Source: Lachnospiraceae bacterium (GTDB taxonomy: Bacteria > Bacillota > Clostridia > Lachnospirales > Lachnospiraceae). From it: DNA of 64,000 nucleotides. The stretch spans positions 1 through 64,000 of the forward strand of contig JAFRKV010000056.1 in assembly GCA_017431515.1 (NCBI GenBank). The letters run 5' to 3'. The notes beneath the pieces are model-generated. The model did no database searches. It had not been told where the DNA came from and saw only the letters and a list, made by a program, of their open reading frames with translations. The first letter of the stretch is position 1, and the number at the start of each line of letters is the position of its first letter. Below, in pieces: positions 1 through 7,491 of the stretch. Made by a program: the position numbers and the translations under genes.

Positions 1-133
1 ATGTGGAGTTATCCTACTAAATTAATACTTTGGTTAGGATATAAGACACTATAAAATTCACGATAAAAAGGATTGTAGGATGACATCAGGTGGCTTATAT
101 TATCTATATAGTACTTTTGATAGCAGGCATTAT

Positions 134-565
134 CTAGTATAAACGTTTGTAATTAACTGGACTTTTTGAGAGGCAACGTTTCAACCTGAACTTGTTCGCT
201 TGGATCAATCTCATCGGGATGATATTTCCAGTGATAGATTACTGGGTCGGCATTGACCTCTTCAAAGTACTTATATATTCGTTCGACCAGTTCTTCTTTC
301 GTTTTTACACGAATACCCTTTAGGGACTGGCGAGTAAGCTTACTAAAGAACCCTTCAACAAGGTTTAACCACGAACCATGTTTTGGGGTAAATACAAATT
401 CGATTGTTCGTGCTCTTGCTTGTTCTTCGAGGAAGGCACGATCGTCAACAGACAGAGTTATCGTAGCAGCTTTCTTTCCCATAGAATAATGCTCCCTTCA
501 TTCGATAGGAACCTTATACTATAGGATCGAAATATAGTCCGGTTATTTAAAAATGTTTATACTAG
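134..565 (-). mobile_element. Internally deleted IS630-type element (MITE-like remnant)
   Basis: Near-matching terminal inverted repeats of 29 bp bound this element. The left end (134-162) reads CTAGTATAAACGTTTG and onward; the right end (537-565), read on the minus strand, reads CTAGTATAAACATTTT and onward. They differ at only a few positions and both finish in GGAC. The 7-bp word GCATTAT lies directly outside both ends (127-133 and 566-572), so it may be a target duplication. IS630 elements more usually duplicate TA, which is also available inside CTAG. The interior holds only the two ends of a transposase gene. The segment is much more AT-rich than the rest of the window, which suggests horizontal origin. 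Confidence 0.75.
153..482 (-). pseudogene. IS630-family transposase, in-frame internal deletion
   Basis: This 109-codon frame joins the start of an IS630-family transposase (MGKKAATITLSVDDRAFLEE, residues 1-20, from the N-terminal helix-turn-helix region) directly to its C-terminal end (FVFTPKHGSWLNLVEGFF, from about residue 29). Full-length relatives have roughly 330-370 residues. About two thirds is therefore missing, including both catalytic Asp residues, while the Glu of the DDE triad survives in the LNLVEGFF block. The frame is open and its stop codon lies inside the left inverted repeat, as is common in compact IS ends. It cannot be a working transposase. Mobility would need a full-length copy elsewhere in the genome. 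Confidence 0.8.
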
Positions 566-694
566 GCATTATACAAAAGTACGGAAAAATAAGATGCCTA
601 TTTTAACATGATTTCAGACCAAAAACAGATCTGGAACGGTGGAGATGGAATGACAACGAGGCGGTGTATACAAAAAAAGGAGCATCAGGAGTTT

Positions 695-1513
695 ATGCGA
701 TTATCCATCATCGTCCCGACTTACAACTGTGAAGCATATCTGGAGGAAGGCATCCGTTCCGTGCTGGGGCAGCTTCCGGAGGACTGCGAACTGATCCTGG
801 TGGATGACGGATCTATGGACGGGACGCCTCAGATTGTGAAAAAAACCCGGGAAGCCCATGCCAACGTAAAGATCAAGATCTGCGCCCATAAGGGCGCTTC
901 CGGCGCCCGAAACGCGGGCATCGAAATGGCGGAAGGCGAGTATGTGGCCTTTATGGACTGCGATGACTGCCTGCGGGAGGGGTTTTTGTCAGAGGCGCTG
1001 CCGATGTTGGAAACCGGCGCAGATCTCTATATCTTCGGCATCCGGCGCATTTTCCTGAAGGAGGAGCCGCAGAACTGGACCGTCGAAGACAAAGTCTATG
1101 AAACGGTGTCGGATTTTGCGGATGAGTACATCCGGACAAGAAAGCTGCTCATATATTCCAATTGCAACAAGTTTTATAAAACCGCCATCCTGAAAGAGCA
1201 TGGGATCCGCTTTGACGAGACGGTTTCCTTCGGGGAGGATCGCATGCTGAACTACGCATTCCTTCCCCATTGCGGCAGGATCGTCACCTCCTCGCTGGTC
1301 ATGCTGTTATACCTTCAGCGAAGCGAGACGTCCATGTCAAGCAGGCGCATCCCGCATTTTGAAGAGGAGTTGAAGCGGCTTCATGAAGAGAAAATGCAGT
1401 GCTTTCTGTCCATGTCCAAAGGCACGACTGAGGAGGAACGACAGGCTTTTGTCGACTTCGATCTGGCGCAGGTGGCGGAGGCAGTGCAGGCGGCTTCCCA
1501 CAAAACGCCATAA
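695..1513 (+). CDS. Family 2 glycosyltransferase
   Basis: A 272-residue GT-A fold glycosyltransferase that would transfer a sugar from a nucleotide donor to an unknown acceptor, probably a surface glycan. The N-terminus SIIVPTYNCEAYLEEGI is the family 2 nucleotide-binding strand. VDDGS follows near residue 37, GASGARNAGI near 70, and the DxD-like FMDCDD near residue 88. The C-terminal part is variable. I start at ATG 695 because SIIVPTYN should lie within a few residues of the N-terminus and AGGAG precedes it. ATGs at 650 and 608 are in frame and would add 15 or 29 unremarkable residues. No other glycan genes are adjacent, and the IS remnant sits just upstream. The donor and acceptor cannot be told from sequence. 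Confidence 0.8.
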   Translation: MRLSIIVPTYNCEAYLEEGIRSVLGQLPEDCELILVDDGSMDGTPQIVKKTREAHANVKIKICAHKGASGARNAGIEMAEGEYVAFMDCDDCLREGFLSEALPMLETGADLYIFGIRRIFLKEEPQNWTVEDKVYETVSDFADEYIRTRKLLIYSNCNKFYKTAILKEHGIRFDETVSFGEDRMLNYAFLPHCGRIVTSSLVMLLYLQRSETSMSSRRIPHFEEELKRLHEEKMQCFLSMSKGTTEEERQAFVDFDLAQVAEAVQAASHKTP

Positions 1514-1532
1514 TAATTTTTTCATTTTTCTC

Positions 1533-1561
1533 TTGACAGAAAAAAACGAATGATTTAAAAT
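1533..1561 (+). promoter_or_regulatory. Sigma-A type promoter of the nitrogen locus
   Basis: TTGACA (1533-1538), a 17-bp spacer and TAAAAT (1556-1561) form a near-consensus promoter. Transcription should start near 1568, only about five bases before the hexaloop hairpin of the leader attenuator. It drives asnB and probably glnN. Confidence 0.75.
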
Positions 1562-1572
1562 CCATATCCATA

Positions 1573-1616
1573 AAGACAAAGGCGTCTTGGAGAAATACTC
1601 CTAAGACGCCTTTTTT
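1573..1616 (+). promoter_or_regulatory. Leader attenuator A: AAAGGC hexaloop hairpin overlapping a terminator (asnB leader)
   Basis: Two mutually exclusive structures share bases 1578-1588. The first is a small hairpin, AAGAC (1573-1577), loop AAAGGC, GTCTT (1584-1588). The second is an intrinsic terminator: AAAGGCGTCTTGGAG (1578-1592), a 5-base loop, CTCC, one bulged T, AAGACGCCTTT (1603-1613), inside a T-run at 1611-1616. The loop has A at position 1 and G at position 4, the hallmark of RNA hairpins bound by ANTAR proteins. The same loop recurs before amtB and gltB. I infer that ANTAR binding to the hexaloop prevents the terminator and lets transcription reach asnB. Confidence 0.7.
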
Positions 1617-1684
1617 GCGTTTTTTACCAGCCAAATCCTGATCAGACGAGGCATGGGAAAACCGCAAACAGGAGGGGAAAAGAC

Positions 1685-3307
1685 ATGTGTTCAATATTGG
1701 GCTTCTGCGGGAAAGATGCCGCGTACGAGGAGATCAAAGACGCGCTTTCCAAAACGCTATCCAGAGGACCGGATGCCAGCCGGATCACGGATACGGGAAA
1801 CGGATTTCTCGGATTCAATAGATTGTCGATCATGGGGTTGACGGAAAACGGGATGCAGCCCTTTTTGTACAGTGACAAGAAGACGCAAAAGGGTATCGAT
1901 CCCAAAGATGCTGAAATCGTTCTGGTTTGCAACGGTGAGATCTACGGCTTCCGGAAAGAGAAAGAGGCGCTGATGGAAAAAGGCTATCAGTTCATCAGCG
2001 ATTCCGACTGCGAGATTCTCCCGGCTCTTTACCGGGAATACGGCACCGGGATGTTTGAAAGACTGGATGCGGAATTTGCGCTGGTCCTTTACGACAGCAG
2101 AGAAGAGCAGTACATCGCGGCAAGAGATCCCATCGGGATCCGCCCCCTGTATTACGGGATCACAAAGCAAGGAACCTACGTTTTCGCGTCGGAGCCGAAG
2201 AACCTGACAGCCTTGGTCGACCGTGTGGAACCGTTTCCCCCGGGTCATTACTTCAAAGACGGACAATTCGTATGCTACCGGGATCTGTCAAAGGTGACAG
2301 CCTTCCATCAGGACAGCGTCGAGACAGTGACCAAAAACATCCATGATCTTCTGATCAAGGGCGTGGAGAAACGGCTGGATTCCGATACGCCGGTGGGATT
2401 TCTGCTTTCGGGTGGTTTGGACTCCTCCCTGGTTTGCGGGATCGCGGCATCGCTTCTGGAGAAGCCGCTCCAGACCTGGGCCATCGGGATGGACGTGGAT
2501 GCCATCGATTTGAAATATGCGAGAGAGGTTGCGGATTTCATTCATTCCATCCATCACGAGGTGATCATCACCAAGCAGGATGTGGTGAATGCGGTGGAAG
2601 AAGTGATTGAGGCGCTGGGCACCTACGACATCACAACGATCCGCGCATCCATCGGCATGTATCTGGTGTGCAAAGCGATCCATGAGTCCTCGGATGTCAG
2701 AGTGATCCTGACCGGTGAAATTTCGGATGAGATTTTCGGATATAAATACACGGATTTCGCGCCGAATGCGGAAGAGTTCCAGAAGGAAGCGGAGAAGCGG
2801 ATTCATGAGATTCATATGTATGATGTGCTCCGGGCGGACAGATGTATCAGCGTGAATTCCCTGGAGGCCCGGGTTCCCTTCGGCGATCTGGATTTTGTCG
2901 AATACGCCATGGCCATCGACCCGGACAAGAAAATGAATCATTACAACAAAGGGAAATACCTGCTCCGGAAGGCGTTTGAGGAGGACGAGCTGATCCCCGA
3001 CAGCATTCTTTGGAGAGAAAAAGCGGCATTTTCCGATGCGGTGGGACATTCCTTAAAGGATGACCTGACAGAGCTGGCGGAAAGCAGATACACGGACAGC
3101 GAATTTGAAAAAGGGATCGAAAAATACGAACATGCAAAACCCTTTACAAAAGAATCCCTGATGTACCGTGACATCTTTGAAAAATACTATCCCGGGCAGT
3201 CTGAAATGGTGAAGGATTTCTGGATGCCAAACAAATCCTGGGAAGGATGCAATGTAAATGACCCGTCAGCAAGAGTGCTTTCCAATTACGGGGAAAGCGG
3301 CAAATAA
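1685..3307 (+). CDS. asnB: Asparagine synthetase, glutamine-hydrolysing
   Basis: A 540-residue enzyme that converts aspartate, ATP and glutamine to asparagine, AMP, PPi and glutamate in the cytosol. Cys2, directly after the initiator Met (MCSILGF), is the class II amidotransferase nucleophile. [14 protein letters not shown] and CNGEIY are the usual glutaminase blocks. SGGLDSS near residues 242-248 is the PP-loop of the synthetase domain, and [11 protein letters not shown] plus SLEARVPF follow as in E. coli AsnB (about 554 residues). AGGAGG precedes the ATG. It is first in the nitrogen locus, behind promoter 1533-1561 and attenuator 1573-1616, with glnN 31 bases downstream. Confident as AsnB family. 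Confidence 0.93.
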   Translation: MCSILGFCGKDAAYEEIKDALSKTLSRGPDASRITDTGNGFLGFNRLSIMGLTENGMQPFLYSDKKTQKGIDPKDAEIVLVCNGEIYGFRKEKEALMEKGYQFISDSDCEILPALYREYGTGMFERLDAEFALVLYDSREEQYIAARDPIGIRPLYYGITKQGTYVFASEPKNLTALVDRVEPFPPGHYFKDGQFVCYRDLSKVTAFHQDSVETVTKNIHDLLIKGVEKRLDSDTPVGFLLSGGLDSSLVCGIAASLLEKPLQTWAIGMDVDAIDLKYAREVADFIHSIHHEVIITKQDVVNAVEEVIEALGTYDITTIRASIGMYLVCKAIHESSDVRVILTGEISDEIFGYKYTDFAPNAEEFQKEAEKRIHEIHMYDVLRADRCISVNSLEARVPFGDLDFVEYAMAIDPDKKMNHYNKGKYLLRKAFEEDELIPDSILWREKAAFSDAVGHSLKDDLTELAESRYTDSEFEKGIEKYEHAKPFTKESLMYRDIFEKYYPGQSEMVKDFWMPNKSWEGCNVNDPSARVLSNYGESGK

Positions 3308-3338
3308 AAAACAGTCAAAATGTAAGGAGGAAATGATC

Positions 3339-5438
3339 ATGGAAAAGAAAAATGTCCCCGAACTGTTTGGTTCAATGGTATTTGATGACAGAGTGATGAG
3401 AGCCCGCCTGTCGGCGAAGGTCTATCACGCTTTGAGAAAGACGATCGATGAAAATGTCAAACTGGATGTGGAGGTGGCGGAAGCCGTAGCTGCAGAGATG
3501 CGCGATTGGGCAGTGGAAAAAGGCGCCACCCACTTTACTCATTGGTTCCAGCCCCTGACAGGCGTTACCGCTGAAAAGCATGATGGGTTTATTACCCCCT
3601 CACCCGATGGTGGGGTGATCATGGAGTTTTCCGGTAAAGAGCTGATCAAAGGTGAGCCGGATGCGTCCTCCTTCCCCTCGGGGGGCCTTCGCGCCACCTT
3701 TGAGGCCAGGGGTTATACAGCATGGGATCCGACGTCCTATGCGTTTATCAAAGATCATACCCTTTGCATTCCGACGGCGTTTTGCTCATATTCCGGGGAT
3801 GCACTGGATAAAAAGACCCCGCTCCTTCGCTCCATGCAGGCCTTGAATCTGCAGGCAAAGCGGATCTTAAAGCTCTTCGGCAAGGAAGTGAAATATGTCC
3901 GCACCAGCGTGGGACCGGAGCAGGAGTACTTCCTGATCGATAAAGAGATGTTTGAAAAACGTCCGGACCTGGTCTACACAGGCAGGACTCTGTTTGGCGC
4001 GATGCCGCCGAAAGGACAGGAGCTGGATGACCATTATTTCGGCGTGATCAAGCCCAGAGTCACGGCTTTCATGGAGGATCTGAACAGCGAGCTCTGGAAG
4101 CTGGGGATCCTGGCCAAGACGGAGCACAACGAGGTGGCACCCGCGCAGCATGAGCTGGCGCCGATCTTTTCCACCACCAATGTGGCGACGGATAACAACC
4201 AGCTGACCATGGAGATCATGCAGAAAGTTGCCAGAAAGCACGGCATGGTTTGCCTCCTGCATGAAAAACCCTTTGCAGGCGTCAACGGTTCCGGCAAGCA
4301 CAACAACTGGTCACTTGCAACCGACACGGGGGTAAACCTCCTTTCCCCCGGAGAGACGCCTTATGAAAATGCCCAGTTTCTGCTGTTCCTGTGCGCGGTG
4401 GTGCAGGCAGTGGACGATTATCAGGATCTGCTGCGGCTTTCCGTGGCGACGGCGGGAAATGACCACAGACTTGGTGCAAACGAGGCGCCGCCGGCCATCA
4501 TTTCGGTGTTCCTGGGGGATGAGCTCTCCGCAATTTTAGATGCCATCAAGACAGATTCCCCTTATCAGGGCAAGGAAAAAGAAGTGTTGAAGCTGGGCGT
4601 GCACGTGCTTCCCAGATTTTCCAAAGATACGACCGACAGAAACCGTACGTCGCCCTTCGCTTTTACGGGCAACAAATTCGAGTTCCGGTCCCTTGGCTCC
4701 TCCAACAGCATCGCCTGCTGCAACATCATGCTGAATGCGGCGGTGGCGGAAAGCCTGAAGCAGTATGCGGACAGACTGGAAGGGGCAAAGGACTTTGAGT
4801 CAGAGCTTCACGAACTGATCAAGGAAGTGATCGCAAAGCATGAGCGGATCCTTTTCAACGGAAACGGTTATACCGACGAATGGGTGAAGGAAGCCACCGA
4901 AAAGAGAGGACTGCTGAATCTGAAGACAACGGCGGATGCCATGCCGCATCTGCTGGACAAGAAAAACATGGATATGCTGATGTCCCACAAGGTTTTTACG
5001 GAATCCGAACTTCATTCCAGATGCGAGATCATGCTGGAGAATTACTGCAAGACCGTGAATATCGAAGGACATACCATGGTGGATATGGTGCGCAAGAATT
5101 ATCTGCCGGCCATGGAGGGATATCTGTACAGTCTGGCAAAGACGACTTCCATGATGCGTTCTGTCAGCGACAACGTCAAATGCAACTATGAAGTATCGAC
5201 GATGGAGAGGTTGTCCGAACTCACCGATGCGATCCTCGACAGGGTGGAGAAGCTGGAAAAAGCCCTGGAGAACCTGAAAGCATTTGATGATATTATCAAA
5301 ACATCCGAGGCGATCCGCGATGATGTGCTTCCGAAGATGGAAGACCTGCGGAAATACGTGGATGAAGCTGAGATGCTCACCAGCGAAAAATGCTGGCCCT
5401 TCCCGAGTTACGGGAAACTGCTGTTCTCGGTTTATTGA
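3339..5438 (+). CDS. glnN: Glutamine synthetase type III
   Basis: A 699-residue cytosolic enzyme making glutamine from glutamate, ammonia and ATP. Length and motifs fit the dodecameric GSIII family rather than GSI (about 440 residues). Seen in order: [12 protein letters not shown] at the N-terminus, the GSIII block [51 protein letters not shown] and [13 protein letters not shown]. Two ATGs follow the AGGAGG. I chose 3339 because 3333 lies only about two bases from the Shine-Dalgarno. It is co-transcribed with asnB, there being no terminator in the 31-base gap. A terminator with a hexaloop lies downstream, before amtB. Confidence 0.95.
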   Translation: MEKKNVPELFGSMVFDDRVMRARLSAKVYHALRKTIDENVKLDVEVAEAVAAEMRDWAVEKGATHFTHWFQPLTGVTAEKHDGFITPSPDGGVIMEFSGKELIKGEPDASSFPSGGLRATFEARGYTAWDPTSYAFIKDHTLCIPTAFCSYSGDALDKKTPLLRSMQALNLQAKRILKLFGKEVKYVRTSVGPEQEYFLIDKEMFEKRPDLVYTGRTLFGAMPPKGQELDDHYFGVIKPRVTAFMEDLNSELWKLGILAKTEHNEVAPAQHELAPIFSTTNVATDNNQLTMEIMQKVARKHGMVCLLHEKPFAGVNGSGKHNNWSLATDTGVNLLSPGETPYENAQFLLFLCAVVQAVDDYQDLLRLSVATAGNDHRLGANEAPPAIISVFLGDELSAILDAIKTDSPYQGKEKEVLKLGVHVLPRFSKDTTDRNRTSPFAFTGNKFEFRSLGSSNSIACCNIMLNAAVAESLKQYADRLEGAKDFESELHELIKEVIAKHERILFNGNGYTDEWVKEATEKRGLLNLKTTADAMPHLLDKKNMDMLMSHKVFTESELHSRCEIMLENYCKTVNIEGHTMVDMVRKNYLPAMEGYLYSLAKTTSMMRSVSDNVKCNYEVSTMERLSELTDAILDRVEKLEKALENLKAFDDIIKTSEAIRDDVLPKMEDLRKYVDEAEMLTSEKCWPFPSYGKLLFSVY

Positions 5439-5505
5439 TTGAAGCGCCGTATAGACGGTGGCGGGTAGAAGCAAAAAGACGGCAGCAAAAACAGGATAAA
5501 GTGAG

Positions 5506-5556
5506 AAAAAAGTCATTCCACAAAGGCGTGGTGCTCCGGCGTGGGATGGCTTTTTT
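5506..5556 (+). promoter_or_regulatory. Attenuator C: AAAGGC hexaloop overlapping a terminator (glnN-amtB gap)
   Basis: The terminator stem is 16 bp: AAAAAAG plus TCATTCCAC (5506-5521) pairs with GTGGGATGG plus CTTTTTT (5541-5556). A competing hairpin uses the top of the 5' strand: CCAC (5518-5521), loop AAAGGC (5522-5527), GTGG (5528-5531). The loop is identical to those before asnB and gltB, while the stem bases differ and still pair. No convincing promoter is visible between glnN and this site, so it probably sets how far glnN transcripts read through into amtB. Confidence 0.65.
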
Positions 5557-5567
5557 ATATGCGCGAG

Positions 5568-5588
5568 TAGGAGGATGGCACCCTCCTA
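5568..5588 (+). promoter_or_regulatory. Hairpin with SD-like 5' strand upstream of amtB
   Basis: TAGGAGG (5568-5574) pairs perfectly with CCTCCTA (5582-5588) around a 7-base loop. The 5' strand looks like a ribosome binding site, but the functional SD of amtB is the separate ACAGGAGG at 5600-5608. CCTCCTA could alternatively pair with that true SD and mask it, so this may be a translational switch. That role is inferred only. Confidence 0.4.
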
Positions 5589-5617
5589 CAGATTCAATCA
5601 ACAGGAGGTGGATAGTT

Positions 5618-7387
5618 ATGACACAAGAAATTTTGAGTGCACTGGACGGAGAAGTGTTCGCGGTCTGGTTTTTGATTGGCGCGGCACTGGTCTTCTGGAT
5701 GCAGGCAGGATTTGCGATGTGCGAATCCGGTTTCACCAGAGCAAAGAACGCAGGAAACATCATCATGAAAAACCTGATGGATTTCTGTATCGGTACCGTG
5801 ATGTGGTTTATCATCGGTGCATCGCTGATGCTGGGTGATAACGTGATGAACGGTTTCGCAGGCGGCATCAGCTTTGATGTTTTTACGAACTACAAGAATT
5901 TCGATTATTCGGCATTCGTCTTCAACCTGGTGTTCTGTGCGACCACAGCAACCATCGTATCCGGCGCCATGGCAGAGAGAACCAAATTCTCCAGCTACTG
6001 TGTTTATTCGGCAGTGATCTCCGCGATCATTTACCCGATTGAGGCGCATTGGACCTGGGGCGGCGGATTTCTCGCACAGTGGGGATTCCACGATTACGCC
6101 GGTTCCAACTGCATCCATATGGTAGGCGGAATCTGCGCCCTGATCGGCGCATGGATGCTTGGTCCCCGTATCGGAAAATTCGAGCGGGACGGAAGCGGAA
6201 AGGTGAAGAAAGTCAATGCGTTCCCCGGTCACAACCTGGTCATTGCAGCCCTTGGCGTGTTTATTCTCTGGCTTGGCTGGTACGGCTTCAACGGTGCGGC
6301 AGCAACGGATGTACCCACACTCGGTTCTGTGTTCCTGACCACAACGGTAGCACCTGCAGTTGCAACCGTGGTATGTTTGATCTTTACCTGGGCAAAATAC
6401 GGCAAGCCTGATGTTTCCATGTGCCTTAACGCTTCTCTTGCAGGTCTGGTGGCCATCACTGCGCCTTGTGACGTGACGGATTGCTTCGGTGCTGCCATCA
6501 TCGGTGCGGTATCCGGCCTTCTGGTGGTATTCGGCATCTGGTTCAATGATTACAAAGCACATGTGGATGACCCGGTGGGCGCTGTGGCAGTCCATATGCT
6601 TAACGGAATCTGGGGAACGATTGCAGTCGGACTTTTTGCAACCTCGACAGCCCCGGGATTTGCAGTAGCAGGAATCGACGAAGGTCTTTTCTACGGCGGC
6701 GGCTTTACGCAGCTGATCAAACAGCTCGGCGGTATCGGTGTGACGGCGCTTTGGACGGTGGTAACGATCACCATTACCTTCTTCATCATCAAGAAGACGA
6801 TTGGCCTCAGGGTTTCCGAAGAAGAGGAGATCGTAGGTCTCGATTCCACAGAGCATGGCCTTCCGTCTGCATACTCCGGATTTGCGATCATGGATATCTC
6901 CAACACGATGGATGTCAATGAGAACACGAACCTCGGCGAAGCAGATTATGACAAGGCAAGCGAAGCGAAGCGCAATGCTTCCGTTCATGTGGAGAATATG
7001 TCTGAAACCTTGCAGGGAACTGTCATGCAGACCGGCATCAACAAGGTGGTCATTATCACGAAGCTTTCGATGTATGACAAGATCAAGAAAGCACTCAATG
7101 ACCTTGGCGTAACGGGTATCACGGTAACACAGGTTACGGGCTGCGGTATCCAGAAGGGTTCGAGCCAGATGTATCGTGGTGTTGAGATGGATATGACCCT
7201 CCTTCCGAAGATCAAACTGGAAGTGGTTGTCAGCCAGATTCCGGTGGACCGTGTGATCGAAACGGCCAAGAAGACGCTTTACACCGGAAAGATCGGCGAC
7301 GGCAAGATCTTTGTCTATCCGGTCAGCAAGGTCGTCAAGATCCGTACCGGCGAAGAAGATTTCGCAGCTCTGCAGGATGTCGAGTAA
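5618..7387 (+). CDS. amtB: Ammonium transporter fused to a PII signalling domain
   Basis: A 589-residue protein. Residues 1 to about 420 form an Amt/Rh channel with about 11 membrane helices. CESGFTRAKN, the TWGGGFLAQWGF block, HDYAGSNCIHMVGG (first pore His) and AVHMLNGIWGT (second pore His) are present. A hydrophilic linker follows. From about residue 474 to the end is a GlnB/GlnK-type PII domain (NKVVIITKL, VTGCGIQKGS, QMYRGVEMDM, LEVVVSQIPVD, TGKIGDGKIFVYPV, TGEEDF). In the T-loop the Tyr that is uridylylated in enterobacteria (YRGAEY) is Met here (YRGVEM). The fusion would let the PII domain gate its own channel according to ATP, ADP or 2-oxoglutarate. Start at ATG 5618 after AGGAGG. Confidence 0.93.
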   Translation: MTQEILSALDGEVFAVWFLIGAALVFWMQAGFAMCESGFTRAKNAGNIIMKNLMDFCIGTVMWFIIGASLMLGDNVMNGFAGGISFDVFTNYKNFDYSAFVFNLVFCATTATIVSGAMAERTKFSSYCVYSAVISAIIYPIEAHWTWGGGFLAQWGFHDYAGSNCIHMVGGICALIGAWMLGPRIGKFERDGSGKVKKVNAFPGHNLVIAALGVFILWLGWYGFNGAAATDVPTLGSVFLTTTVAPAVATVVCLIFTWAKYGKPDVSMCLNASLAGLVAITAPCDVTDCFGAAIIGAVSGLLVVFGIWFNDYKAHVDDPVGAVAVHMLNGIWGTIAVGLFATSTAPGFAVAGIDEGLFYGGGFTQLIKQLGGIGVTALWTVVTITITFFIIKKTIGLRVSEEEEIVGLDSTEHGLPSAYSGFAIMDISNTMDVNENTNLGEADYDKASEAKRNASVHVENMSETLQGTVMQTGINKVVIITKLSMYDKIKKALNDLGVTGITVTQVTGCGIQKGSSQMYRGVEMDMTLLPKIKLEVVVSQIPVDRVIETAKKTLYTGKIGDGKIFVYPVSKVVKIRTGEEDFAALQDVE

Positions 7388-7389
7388 TA

Positions 7390-7418
7390 TTGACAAATGT
7401 ACTGCTTTGGTGTAACAT
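7390..7418 (+). promoter_or_regulatory. Promoter of gltBD
   Basis: TTGACA (7390-7395), a 17-bp spacer and TAACAT (7413-7418), beginning two bases after the amtB stop codon. The predicted start near 7425 lies about four bases before the hexaloop hairpin, the same geometry as the asnB promoter and leader. Confidence 0.65.
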
Positions 7419-7428
7419 ACGTTGCATC

Positions 7429-7476
7429 GAGGCAAAGGCGTCTCAGAGGAAACTCTGGGGCGCTTTTCTCTTTTTC
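7429..7476 (+). promoter_or_regulatory. Leader attenuator B: AAAGGC hexaloop hairpin overlapping a terminator (gltB leader)
   Basis: The hexaloop hairpin is GAGGC (7429-7433), loop AAAGGC, GTCTC (7440-7444). The competing terminator is AAAGGCGTCTCAGAG (7434-7448), loop GAAA, CTCTGGGGCGCTTTT (7453-7467): 15 continuous pairs including three G-U, followed by CTCTTTTT. Compared with the asnB leader the loop is invariant while stem bases change on both strands, which supports real pairing. Confidence 0.7.
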
Positions 7477-7491
7477 TAGGAGGGGAATCAC

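Noticed and set aside
1-133. Gene or full IS end in the first 133 bases
   Set aside because: AT-rich with a small inverted repeat (TATCCTA/TAGGATA at 10-16 and 35-41), but no frame, SD or family signal. I see nothing further in it.
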